Below are positions 25,605 through 34,206 of a stretch of DNA of 64,000 nt, in pieces (position 1 is the stretch's first letter; the number at the start of each line of letters is the position of its first letter). Made by a program: the position numbers and the translations under genes. The DNA comes from an uncultured Muribaculaceae bacterium (GTDB taxonomy: Bacteria > Bacteroidota > Bacteroidia > Bacteroidales > Muribaculaceae), in NCBI GenBank assembly GCA_910586995.1, contig CAJUKZ010000002.1, positions 62,001 to 126,000 on the forward strand, written 5' to 3'. Under the pieces are notes generated by a model. It had not been told where the DNA came from. It saw nothing but the letters and a program-made list of their open reading frames with translations, and did no database searches.

Positions 25605-27221
25605 TTATTTAAATGTATCAGGGAGGTCATTCTCATAGAGTACTGTATCACCTGTGCGACATATTCCGCCAATCACCTCCTGTGCCTTGGCAAAAGTATC
25701 CACTGCGTGAATACAATCGTCCTTCATTGTTCCTTCCTGATGTATTCCTTCAAGAATAGCCTCCCGATTGTACTGTCCGACCACGATGGCCACATCGGCA
25801 CACCGGGCGATCTTACGACCGAACTCGCGGTTCAGTTCATATTCCCTGTCACCAAGCTCAATCATTCCGGGAGTGATGATAATACGCTTTCCGGGCGTCA
25901 TCATCGAAAGGACATCAAGAGCCATTGACGATCCGGCAGGGTTGCTGTTGAATGCATCATCAATGATAGTGACGCCTCCCGCTGTGGTCTTTCTACTCAG
26001 TCTGTGCTCCACCGGCTCAATTGCCGCTACGGCCCTGACTATCCTGTCGTCCTCTATTCCTATTGCCCTTGCCGCGATAACCGCACCGAGCAGGTTAGAG
26101 ATATTGCAGCTTCCGAGCAAGCGTGTTTCAAGGTTAAGTCTGTAGCCTTCCGGACCGTGGACTACAAATTTTGTTCCTTTGCGTGTGAACTCTATATCGC
26201 AGGCTTTATAGGCTGCATCCGGATCAGAGACGTTATCCACTGCATAGCGCACAACAGGAGCATTATCCACTGCACGCGAGGCCACATATGGGAAATCATC
26301 GTTGAGTATGGCAAGACCATCGGCAGGAAGTGCATCAGCCAATTCAAATTTTGTAGACTGTACATTTTCAATAGTCTTGAACGACTCAAGATGCTGCTCT
26401 CCTACAGCGGTTATAATGCCAATTTGTGGATGAACAAGATCGCATATCTCCTTTATATCCCCGAGATTCTTGGCTCCCATTTCCACGATGAACACCTCAT
26501 CATAGGGTTTAAGATGCTCTCGCACTGTACGTACTACACCAAGCGTAGTGTTGAAACTTCCAGGCGTCATTGTCACCTGATACTTCTCCGACACGATACG
26601 CTCAAGATAATGCTTAGTGCTTGTCTTACCATATGATCCTGTGATACCTATGATCTTCAAATCCGGCATGGATTCGAGCCTGCGCTTGGCATCCTTGTAA
26701 TATTTTCCCGTAATATGACGCTCGACAGGAGTCAGAAGCAGGTTGGAGAACATAACCATCAGATGCGAACCGATATAGAATCCCATATAGGCAACAGCTA
26801 CCGAGAAGAATCCGTTCTCTTTGAAAACCACCATCAGGCATGCAGCCACCGCCAATGGCAGTATACTGGCTACGACATATATACGTGTAGCCCTTCTTGT
26901 CCATACGAGTGGTTTCTTATACACACGCCTGCGGCATCCGAGAATATAAACAATACTGAACACCACATACAGCACCATTGCTGGCCATTCCTTAATAAGC
27001 GAGAACTTAGCCAATGCCAGGAGAAACAGCGCATATCCGCACATGCGGAAACCGGAAGTTGAGTCAGCGCTCTGCGACAGCCATCTGCGATAACGGCTGT
27101 AGCGATACGAATTCTGCTGAAACATCATCAGGTCGCGCTTCAGCTCAAGGCTGTAGACTTCCATTGTAAGAAAAGCCGCTGCTATTGTAAGCAGATATAA
27201 TGCAAATTGCATGTAGTCCAT
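25605..27221 (-). CDS. Membrane-anchored Mur ligase family protein (MurF-like)
   Basis: This 538-residue protein begins with about five hydrophobic helices (roughly 4-20, 62-76, 82-96, 114-133, 138-160), unlike soluble MurF. A complete Mur ligase follows: P-loop GITGSYGKTST (192-202), EMGAKNLGDIKEI, GEQHLESFKTIENV, and DDAFNSNPAGSSMALD. Mur ligases add amino acids or D-Ala-D-Ala to UDP-MurNAc peptides. The membrane helices suggest action close to the membrane or on a lipid-linked substrate. Its neighbours (alpha/beta hydrolase 12 bases upstream, ddl 41 bases downstream) support a precursor role. The substrate is not proven. Confidence 0.85.
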   Translation of the reverse strand: MDYMQFALYLLTIAAAFLTMEVYSLELKRDLMMFQQNSYRYSRYRRWLSQSADSTSGFRMCGYALFLLALAKFSLIKEWPAMVLYVVFSIVYILGCRRRVYKKPLVWTRRATRIYVVASILPLAVAACLMVVFKENGFFSVAVAYMGFYIGSHLMVMFSNLLLTPVERHITGKYYKDAKRRLESMPDLKIIGITGSYGKTSTKHYLERIVSEKYQVTMTPGSFNTTLGVVRTVREHLKPYDEVFIVEMGAKNLGDIKEICDLVHPQIGIITAVGEQHLESFKTIENVQSTKFELADALPADGLAILNDDFPYVASRAVDNAPVVRYAVDNVSDPDAAYKACDIEFTRKGTKFVVHGPEGYRLNLETRLLGSCNISNLLGAVIAARAIGIEDDRIVRAVAAIEPVEHRLSRKTTAGGVTIIDDAFNSNPAGSSMALDVLSMMTPGKRIIITPGMIELGDREYELNREFGRKIARCADVAIVVGQYNREAILEGIHQEGTMKDDCIHAVDTFAKAQEVIGGICRTGDTVLYENDLPDTFK

Positions 27222-27233
27222 CGGTGAAAATGT

Positions 27234-28001
27234 TTATTTATTTATAAAGCTGCGGAGCACAGCACCGAACATGTATGGATTATCAAGAAAAGAATAATGT
27301 CCGCACCCGGGAAAGCTTACGAGTCCTGAATCCGGAATAAGCTTCTCAAGCTTTCGGGCATCGGACAAAGGTGTAGCCGTATCATTCTCTCCCCAGATAA
27401 GCAAGGTTGGCGCTTTAATTGCAGGTGCGACCGAACAAAGATCCTCGTTGACCACCTTCGACAGTATTGCACGCATCATTGGAGTTGAGTTGTTGTAATC
27501 GCTTGACCCTCGTTTGGCGCGCATTTTCTCTATACGCTTTGCCGCCTTCTCCTTACCGAGTACAAGTTGCCAGAAACGCTTTCCCGCCTTGTAGCTGTAA
27601 ACTTTCAGATAATAGCCAAGCGACCTGCGCGGCTTGACTCCGGCCGCATCCACCAACACGAGCTTACTAACACCGAGAGGATGCCTTGAGCTATAAAGGA
27701 TACCTACACGTCCGCCGAAAGAATGCCCCAATAGAATTGGATTCTCTATACCTAAGGCAGCAACAAACTTTTCAAGGAAATCAGTGTACCGTTCAACACC
27801 CCACACCTCGCGCGGCTCATCGCTGTCTCCGAATCCGGGGAAATCAATATTATATACCCTGTGATTCTCACGGGCAATCTTATCTATAGAAGCAAGCGTC
27901 GCCGACGAACATCCCCAGCCATGCATAAGGATCATATCCGGGCCATCGCCTCCGACAGTATAATTTATCCTTAGACCGTCTATTTCAATTACTTCGTTCA
28001 T
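27234..28001 (-). CDS. Alpha/beta hydrolase
   Basis: This 255-residue protein has an intact hydrolase fold. The oxyanion loop is HGWGCS (27-32), the nucleophile S94 lies in GHSFGG (92-97), the acid Asp is in WGENDTATPL, and the His is in GCGHYSFLD near 235. There is no signal peptide. A cap domain (YYLKVYSYKAGKRFWQLVLGKEKAAKRIEK) is inserted. It is the first gene of the run that continues into the MurF-like ligase and ddl. This suggests an ester or amide cleavage connected to cell-wall precursors, but the substrate is unknown. A TAACTTTG -7 element is upstream at 28040-28047. Confidence 0.85.
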   Translation of the reverse strand: MNEVIEIDGLRINYTVGGDGPDMILMHGWGCSSATLASIDKIARENHRVYNIDFPGFGDSDEPREVWGVERYTDFLEKFVAALGIENPILLGHSFGGRVGILYSSRHPLGVSKLVLVDAAGVKPRRSLGYYLKVYSYKAGKRFWQLVLGKEKAAKRIEKMRAKRGSSDYNNSTPMMRAILSKVVNEDLCSVAPAIKAPTLLIWGENDTATPLSDARKLEKLIPDSGLVSFPGCGHYSFLDNPYMFGAVLRSFINK

Positions 28002-28039
28002 ATATACTCTGCATAGCCCTTACAGGGGCAAAAGCAATG

Positions 28040-28047
28040 CAAAGTTA
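28040..28047 (-). promoter_or_regulatory. Promoter -7 element of the hydrolase / Mur ligase / ddl run
   Basis: TAACTTTG on the minus strand, 39 bases before the hydrolase ATG, fits TAnnTTTG. No -33 partner could be confirmed. Confidence 0.5.
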
Positions 28048-28070
28048 GTTACTTTTTCCGATTATTCATA

Positions 28071-28116
28071 TAAGAGGTTGTTTAAAAAGCAGGCATTGCT
28101 ATCCACGCCCTGATAC
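28071..28116 (+). repeat. Direct repeat, left copy, flanking the zinc-ribbon membrane gene
   Basis: TAAGAGGTTGTTTAAAAAG is identical to 29771-29789. After it both copies share GCATT, TCCACGCC and GATA with small differences and one base gap, for about 45 bases in total. The two copies enclose a single gene. Confidence 0.8.
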
Positions 28117-28189
28117 ATTCGTTTGTTATTTTCTATTCAAACAGTCAAACACACGCTACGCCGGAACACATTGCAGTGCGGACGAGATT

Positions 28190-28220
28190 TTTGGATTGTA
28201 AAAAATATCAGTTATATTTG
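28190..28220 (+). promoter_or_regulatory. Promoter of the zinc-ribbon membrane protein gene
   Basis: TTTG at 28190-28193 and TATATTTG at 28213-28220, 19 bases apart, fit the Bacteroidota consensus. They are 28 bases upstream of the ATG at 28248. Confidence 0.65.
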
Positions 28221-28247
28221 CAAAAATACAGTATAAGCTCAAAAATT

Positions 28248-29726
28248 ATGAGAACTATTCTAATCCTATTCTTAGTCATATGCTATCTCCCGGGGGTGAT
28301 GATTACTTTCTTTGGAGATTCTTTAGGGCTTGGCCCGGACTTGATTCCCGAAGCAGTCGCCCCGATGCTTAAGCGTGGCCTTGTCGTAATGGGCGCATTG
28401 CTTGCGGCTATGTTTACCCTGAGTTACGATTCGCTCAAGGCCAAAGCTCGCACCACTGTCTACGGTTTTCTGGCAGTAGTATTGTGGATCAGCTTCTTTA
28501 GCCTTAGCAATCCGAAAGTGGTGGTGAAGGACGGCAAGCCCGACGTGAATCCCGCTTTTTGCCATTACATATCGGAGACGGCGGTGCTTGACTTGCCCGG
28601 CACGCCTATAGCCGAATTTATAGAGCGCGTAGGCGCGCCAACATATTATGAGGATCCCGGCAGGTACGTGTTCGACTATCTCACCATAGTATCAAACGAC
28701 GGACGTCACCGTGGCATTGGCTTCATGGTAGGAGGCAATGGCACTATCCTCGACTTGCTGCCATTGCCCGAAACGGAATTCTCCGGCAACTGGTTCTGCC
28801 ACCTCCCGCTGTTCTCGACTCTGGCAGCCAACAACCTCTTCAACAGCGCCTATTCCAGCGATGACAAGGATATGATAAGGTGGTGGAATCCGCTGATAAT
28901 GTTGCTCCTGTTCGGCTTCGCCCTGCTGTCTTCAATACGCTTTGTCGCCTCCCTGATAATAGTGCTGGGAGCCAACGGCGTAAAAGTGCCGACTCTACCC
29001 GACGGTGTTCTTTACGGCGCTTATATAATTGCTATTTACTGCTTTAGCCTGCCTTTCCTGAACGTGGCGCACAGCATCTGGCTCATAGGCATATTCCTAT
29101 ATGTAGACGTGGCTGTGTTCGCTGCAATCTGGGGCAAGGGAAAGGCGTCGGCAGCCTTGAAGAAATGCCCTGAATGCGGCAAGCTCGACTGCTACAAGCC
29201 GCGCAAAGTGGTGCTCGACAGGGAATTGTTGCACATAACATTGCACAACCCTTTGAATTACGTAAGATCTGAAAGCGCCGCAAGCAGAGCCACAGCCTCA
29301 AAGACATTGCTTGTGAAGGAATGGCACTGCATGGAAGGCGAATGCAAGAAATGCGGCTACGTCGACACCAACAAATATTGGACAGAGAAAGAAGAAGAAC
29401 TCAAAGGTGGAGTCTGCCCAAAATGTAGTGCCGCCCTGGACATAAGGCGCTCCGACATACGCAGCGGCACAGGCTCGCAGACACGACGCGACATCAGCGA
29501 TCCCGAAATAGATATGTCCACTGCCGAGAATCTGGGCGGCGGACGCGTGAGGGGCGAGATTACGAGACAACAGCAGGTGCTTACCAGTAAATGGGTGTCG
29601 TTCGTGTATTCAGAGCATTGCCAAGCTTGCGGCTACAGCTACGGGCCGCAGCTGTACACCCGCACGTTCACCGATTCCGAGAACAGGGAAGTGAGGGAGC
29701 GTGGTGAAGGCCGATTGAAGTATTAA
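28248..29726 (+). CDS. Membrane protein with C-terminal zinc-ribbon motifs, function unknown
   Basis: I do not recognise a named family. The ATG at 28248 (MRTILILFLVICYLPG) is preferred to the frame's earlier start at 28176, because a promoter lies between them; this gives 492 residues. The N-terminal 300 residues have roughly six hydrophobic segments, with a soluble stretch near 95-190. The C-terminal part carries CxxC pairs: CPECGKLDC near 306, CKKCGY near 364, CPKC near 389 and CQACGY near 457. They are consistent with one or two zinc ribbons. It stands alone between copies of a direct repeat, suggesting acquisition as a unit. Confidence 0.7.
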   Translation: MRTILILFLVICYLPGVMITFFGDSLGLGPDLIPEAVAPMLKRGLVVMGALLAAMFTLSYDSLKAKARTTVYGFLAVVLWISFFSLSNPKVVVKDGKPDVNPAFCHYISETAVLDLPGTPIAEFIERVGAPTYYEDPGRYVFDYLTIVSNDGRHRGIGFMVGGNGTILDLLPLPETEFSGNWFCHLPLFSTLAANNLFNSAYSSDDKDMIRWWNPLIMLLLFGFALLSSIRFVASLIIVLGANGVKVPTLPDGVLYGAYIIAIYCFSLPFLNVAHSIWLIGIFLYVDVAVFAAIWGKGKASAALKKCPECGKLDCYKPRKVVLDRELLHITLHNPLNYVRSESAASRATASKTLLVKEWHCMEGECKKCGYVDTNKYWTEKEEELKGGVCPKCSAALDIRRSDIRSGTGSQTRRDISDPEIDMSTAENLGGGRVRGEITRQQQVLTSKWVSFVYSEHCQACGYSYGPQLYTRTFTDSENREVRERGEGRLKY

Positions 29727-29770
29727 AGTCCCGGCTGGAGATTCAATAATGAGGTGCAATAATTATTTAA

Positions 29771-29815
29771 TAAGAGGTTGTTTAAAAAGTCGCATTATTG
29801 TCCACGCCACGATAT
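29771..29815 (+). repeat. Direct repeat, right copy, flanking the zinc-ribbon membrane gene
   Basis: The first 19 bases are identical to the copy at 28071 and the next 26 are similar (TCCACGCC shared). It lies 44 bases downstream of the gene's stop. Confidence 0.8.
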
Positions 29816-29823
29816 ACAATAGC

Positions 29824-29862
29824 AGAATCCGGAGATGCTGCAAATTGGCATCTCCGGATTCT
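29824..29862 (+). terminator. Hairpin downstream of the zinc-ribbon membrane gene
   Basis: A perfect 15-bp stem (29824-29838 with 29848-29862) has a 9-base loop, followed by GTTATATTT. It sits between convergent genes (membrane protein and aquaporin) and may serve both. Confidence 0.75.
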
Positions 29863-29901
29863 GTTATATTTCAGAACCATATGGTTCTTTATAGCTTTAT
29901 A

Positions 29902-30594
29902 TCACGCCTCAACCTGACTACGGCATGCGAGTATGCCTTTCCAGGCAATCGCAGCCAAAAGTGCACCAGCGAGCGGTCCTACCACCATAATCCAGAAATC
30001 GCCCCATGCTTCAGGCGACCATAGCGCCGGGCCGAAGCTTCGAGCCGGATTCACAGAGCAGTTATCCACCGGAATACCGACTATGTTAACAAGACCGAGC
30101 GCAAGACCAATGGCAAGACCGGCAAACTTGCCGAAACCAAGCTTTTCATCTGTAGCTCCGAATATCACAAGCACGAAGAAGAACGTGAACAGAATCTCCA
30201 TGAACAAAGCCATGCCTGAGGTTGCACCCGGCTGAAGCACATTAGTTGCAAGGTTGCAATCGCCGGTGATTCCGCCGAATGTGAACCCGGCATCCATATT
30301 CACGAACCAATAAAGGAAGCCTGCACCTATCGCTGCACCAAGAAGCTGAGCGAACACATAGCCTACGAAATCCTTCGTGGAGAGCTTGCCGGCTGTCCAC
30401 ATGGCGAACGACACAGCCGGATTGACGTGGCAGCCCGAAATATTGCCTATGCAATAGCAAAGGCAGACAAGCACCAGTCCGAAGCACAGACCGATACCGA
30501 GGACTCCGATTGATGGACCGGCCAGTACGGCGCTGCCGCAGGCCATCAGAACGAGGAACATTGTTCCTAAACATTCAGCGAAATACTTTCTCAT
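29902..30594 (-). CDS. aqpZ: Aquaporin (MIP family, AqpZ-like)
   Basis: This 230-residue inner-membrane channel has six helices and two half-helices with NPA motifs at 58-60 (GCHVNPAVSF) and 182-184 (CSVNPARSFG). By alignment to AqpZ from memory, the selectivity filter is Phe38, Asn in place of His174, Cys in place of Thr183, and the conserved Arg185. The length is that of a water-specific AqpZ rather than a longer GlpF, but the His to Asn change may alter selectivity. It is a single gene. Confidence 0.93.
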   Translation of the reverse strand: MRKYFAECLGTMFLVLMACGSAVLAGPSIGVLGIGLCFGLVLVCLCYCIGNISGCHVNPAVSFAMWTAGKLSTKDFVGYVFAQLLGAAIGAGFLYWFVNMDAGFTFGGITGDCNLATNVLQPGATSGMALFMEILFTFFFVLVIFGATDEKLGFGKFAGLAIGLALGLVNIVGIPVDNCSVNPARSFGPALWSPEAWGDFWIMVVGPLAGALLAAIAWKGILACRSQVEA

Positions 30595-30704
30595 ATAAAT
30601 ACAAATTTGTTAAAACATGTATATATTATACGCGTTTTCCTTGTTTTTAGTTCATCCGATGTTTAAAATTCTCCATTTTACCTCTGATTGAACCCATTTT
30701 TTCG

Positions 30705-30712
30705 TATTTTTG
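30705..30712 (+). promoter_or_regulatory. Promoter -7 element of the tricorn-like protease gene
   Basis: TATTTTTG on the plus strand, 73 bases upstream of the ATG at 30786, matches TAnnTTTG; no -33 partner at the usual spacing. Confidence 0.4.
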
Positions 30713-30785
30713 CATCGTGCTGTATTCAAGGACAGTAAATTTAGCACATATCGATAAACATTCAATCATTTCACATAACCCAGCA

Positions 30786-33700
30786 ATGAAAAAGACCCTA
30801 AGCACATTAGCATTGTGCTCTTGCATGGCTACATCGCTATGGACAAGCGCACAGGAAGCTCCGCTTTGGCTGCGTAACAGCTCGCTGAGCCCCGACGGCA
30901 ACACAGTCGCTTTCACTTTCAAGGGAGATATCTACACCGTGCCCGTAAAAGGAGGCACTGCACGTCAGATAACGACATCCCCCGCCTATGACACAGCCCC
31001 GGTATGGAGTCCGGATGGCAAAAGCATCGCCTTTGCAAGCGATCGCAAGGGGTCTGCCGACGTGTATATGGTAGATGCAACCGGCGGCACTCCTACCCGT
31101 CTTACAACTCATTCAGGCACTGAGATACCCCTCGCATTCACTCCTGACGGCGAAATCATCTTCAAAGCCAACATAATGCCAGACGTCAATGCCATCAACG
31201 GATTCTCATCCACTCAGTTGTATACAGTAGGCACAGAAGCAGGATTAAGACCACAACTGCTGCTTTCAATTCCTTCGGACGCGGTCAGTGTAGATGCCTC
31301 CGGACGCATACTTTATCAGGATAAGAAAGGCTACGAGGACCGACTGCGCAAGCACGAACGCTCGTCTGGCACTTCTGATATATGGATTGTGGAAAATGTG
31401 TCCGACCCCGCACAACGCCGTTTCGAGAAGCTGACATCATTTGCCGGACACTCGATCAATCCGCAATGGGCTTCGGGTGATAAATTCTACTACGTCACGG
31501 AAGAATCCGACGGAATACTAAATGTACATTTCCGCAATCTCGACGGCACAGGCAAACGTCAGGTCACACACCTCACAAAACATCCGGTAAGAAGCCTGAG
31601 TGCATCGGCCGATGGCGAGACCATCGTGTTCAGCTACGATGGCGAACTCTACAGCATGAAACCGTCAACCCAGGCCGAGCCGGTAAAAATACCTGTTAAG
31701 ATAATCCGCGATGACTCTGCCGACGATCACCGTAAGGTCAGGTTCACTTCAGGAGCGACAGATGCTGCTCTATCCCCCAACGGCAAGGAAGTAGTGTTTG
31801 TAGTACGCGGTGATGTGTTTGTGACCTCTGTGGAATACAACACCACCCGCCAGATTACAGCCACACCCGGCCAGGAGCGCAACGTGGCTTTCACTCCGGA
31901 CGGTCGGTCGATCATATTCGACGGCGAGCGAGACGGCAGATGGCAGATCTTCCAGGTGACACTCGACAAACCATCGGACAAGACATTCACATACGCTGAA
32001 TCGTTCACAGAAAAGCCAATCGTGAGCACTGATAAGGCTGCCCAGCAGCCAAGAATCAGCCCCGACGGCAAAAAAGTGGCCTATCTTGAAAATCGCACCA
32101 CACTGAAAGTACTCGACCTCGAATCAGGAAAGACCAATACTGCTATGGACGGTAAATATGCCTATTCGTATGTGGATGGCGACCTTGACATGCACTGGAG
32201 TCCCGACAGCGAATGGTTGCTGTTCGATGGATACATCGGAGTGGGCGGTTGGAACAACGCCGACATCGCCGCCGTACGCGCCGATGGCTCAGAGCTTATA
32301 GATCTTACCGAAAGCGGATATTCCGATGGTAATTCCAAATGGATCGCCGGCGGAAAAGGCGTGCTGTATCAGAGCGACCGAGATGGTTACAGAAGCCACG
32401 GTAGCTGGGGCGCACAGAACGATATATACATGGTGATGCTCGACGGCGAAGCCTACGAACGCTTCAACTACACCAAGGAAGAAACCGAACTTGCAAAAGA
32501 AGCTGAGAAGGCCGACAAGCAGGATAAGGATTCCGACAGTAAGGACAACAAAAAGAAAAACAAGAAAGATAAAAAGAAAAAAGACGAAGGAAAAGACGTA
32601 AAGAAAAAGCCGCTGAAACTTGATTTCGCGAACCGCGATGTACGCCGCAAACGTCTTACACGCCATTCATCGTCAATGGGCGATTACTTCCTGAATCCCG
32701 ACATGGACAAGCTATACTACATAGCACGCTTCGAAAAGGGAGGCGACCTTTGGATGCTTGATCTCAAGAAAGGAGACGAACGTATAGTTGCCAAGGACTT
32801 CGGATATGGCGCGCTCATGCCCGACTCTGCAGGAAAAAAACTATTCTCGCTTTCCAACGGACAACTGAAAATATTCGACCTCGGAAGCAACGACACCAAA
32901 ACCGTCAACTTCTCAGCAGATGCCGATTTCTCTTACGACGCAGAACGTAAATATATATTTGACCATATGAAACAGCAGGTCGAAGACAAATTCTACGATG
33001 AGAACCTGCATGGTGTAGACTGGGAGATGTATACTAACGAATATGCAAAATTCCTGCCGTACATCAACAACGATACCGACTTCGCAGAAGTACTCAGCGA
33101 GGTACTCGGCGAACTCAACGCATCACATACCGGCGGTAGAGCATACACCAACGGACCGTCGTCGCTCGACGTAACCTCCTACCTCGGTGCATTCTATTCA
33201 CCGGATCATAATGGCGACGGACTTCTCATATCCGAGGTAATCGCCCGCGGACCTCTTGCTCTGAAATCAGACAAAGTAAAGGCTGGCGACCTTATAACTG
33301 CTATCGACGGTAAGCCGATCACAGCCGGTAAGGATTACTTCCCTCTTACAGCCGGTAAGGCCGGTAAGCGCGTCCGTGTAAGCATAAAACATGCTGCTGA
33401 CGGCAGCACATCAGATATAGTCGTAAAGCCAATTTCGGCGGGTGCTATGCGCGGACTTCTGTACCAGAGGTGGGTAGACCGCAACAAAGCCGTTGTCGAC
33501 AGCGTCTCCGGCGGAAAAATCGGATATGTTCATATATCTGGAATGGACAGTCCCTCGTTCCGCACTATCTACGATGAAGTGCTTGGCAAATACCGCAATT
33601 GCGACGCCATCGTAGTGGACACCAGATACAACGGAGGCGGTTGGCTTCACAACGATGTGGCACTTCTGTTCTCCGGCAAAAAATACGTCGACTACAGTCC

Positions 33701-34061
33701 ACGTGGCCAATACATCGGCTCTGATCCATTCTCACAGTGGACAAAGCCATCTGCCATGCTCATAAACGAAAGCAACTACTCAGATGCCCACGGTACACCT
33801 TATGTGTACAAGACACTTGGTTTAGGCAAACTTGTCGGCGCACCCGTCCCGGGTACAATGACTGCCGTATGGTGGGAGAATCAGGTTAATCCAGCTATCG
33901 TGTTCGGCATTCCGCAGGTGACATCGCTCGGATCAGACGGAAAACCACTGGAAAACCGTCAGCTTGATCCTGACGTAACTGTCATAAACCAGCCATCCGA
34001 TTTCCTCAATGGCACAGATGCACAGCTAATCGAAGCAACAAAACTTCTCATGAAGAAATAA
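30786..34061 (+). CDS. Exported tricorn-type S41 peptidase with beta-propeller and PDZ domains
   Basis: I start at 30786 (MKKTLSTLALCSCMATSLWTSAQE), which gives a signal peptide and 1091 residues; the frame's earlier ATG at 30717 would add an unlikely leader. Two WD40/TolB-like propeller regions fill the first 680 residues (LSPDGNTVAF, WSPDGKSIAFASDR, ISPDGKKVAYLENR). A PDZ domain follows (GLLISEVIARGPLALKSDKVKAGDLITAIDG, about 810-890), then the S41 core with IGYVHISGMDSPSF and the predicted nucleophile Ser in NESNYSDAHG. A Lys/Asp-rich stretch lies at about 575-620 between propeller blades. It probably degrades peptides in the periplasm or at the surface. Confidence 0.93.
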   Translation: MKKTLSTLALCSCMATSLWTSAQEAPLWLRNSSLSPDGNTVAFTFKGDIYTVPVKGGTARQITTSPAYDTAPVWSPDGKSIAFASDRKGSADVYMVDATGGTPTRLTTHSGTEIPLAFTPDGEIIFKANIMPDVNAINGFSSTQLYTVGTEAGLRPQLLLSIPSDAVSVDASGRILYQDKKGYEDRLRKHERSSGTSDIWIVENVSDPAQRRFEKLTSFAGHSINPQWASGDKFYYVTEESDGILNVHFRNLDGTGKRQVTHLTKHPVRSLSASADGETIVFSYDGELYSMKPSTQAEPVKIPVKIIRDDSADDHRKVRFTSGATDAALSPNGKEVVFVVRGDVFVTSVEYNTTRQITATPGQERNVAFTPDGRSIIFDGERDGRWQIFQVTLDKPSDKTFTYAESFTEKPIVSTDKAAQQPRISPDGKKVAYLENRTTLKVLDLESGKTNTAMDGKYAYSYVDGDLDMHWSPDSEWLLFDGYIGVGGWNNADIAAVRADGSELIDLTESGYSDGNSKWIAGGKGVLYQSDRDGYRSHGSWGAQNDIYMVMLDGEAYERFNYTKEETELAKEAEKADKQDKDSDSKDNKKKNKKDKKKKDEGKDVKKKPLKLDFANRDVRRKRLTRHSSSMGDYFLNPDMDKLYYIARFEKGGDLWMLDLKKGDERIVAKDFGYGALMPDSAGKKLFSLSNGQLKIFDLGSNDTKTVNFSADADFSYDAERKYIFDHMKQQVEDKFYDENLHGVDWEMYTNEYAKFLPYINNDTDFAEVLSEVLGELNASHTGGRAYTNGPSSLDVTSYLGAFYSPDHNGDGLLISEVIARGPLALKSDKVKAGDLITAIDGKPITAGKDYFPLTAGKAGKRVRVSIKHAADGSTSDIVVKPISAGAMRGLLYQRWVDRNKAVVDSVSGGKIGYVHISGMDSPSFRTIYDEVLGKYRNCDAIVVDTRYNGGGWLHNDVALLFSGKKYVDYSPRGQYIGSDPFSQWTKPSAMLINESNYSDAHGTPYVYKTLGLGKLVGAPVPGTMTAVWWENQVNPAIVFGIPQVTSLGSDGKPLENRQLDPDVTVINQPSDFLNGTDAQLIEATKLLMKK

Positions 34062-34084
34062 TGTCCTGAATTACAATTAAATGC

Positions 34085-34124
34085 AAATGCGCGACACCAT
34101 ACCACATGTGTCGCGCATTTTTTA
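34085..34124 (+). terminator. Rho-independent terminator after the tricorn-like gene
   Basis: A perfect 13-bp stem (AAATGCGCGACAC with its complement, 34085-34097 and 34108-34120) is followed by TTTTTATAA. It lies 24 bases after the stop codon. Confidence 0.9.
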
Positions 34125-34206
34125 TAATTAATTGTGATATATTTTTGGCACTTTTTTTGCTATGATTGTTATAGATAAAGAATAATAATTTACACATAAC
34201 ATACAT

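Noticed and set aside
32289..32666. 125-codon minus-strand frame with a hydrophobic Phe/Val stretch
   Set aside because: The stretch is the complement of the Lys-rich linker of the tricorn-like gene, so it is an artefact of composition.
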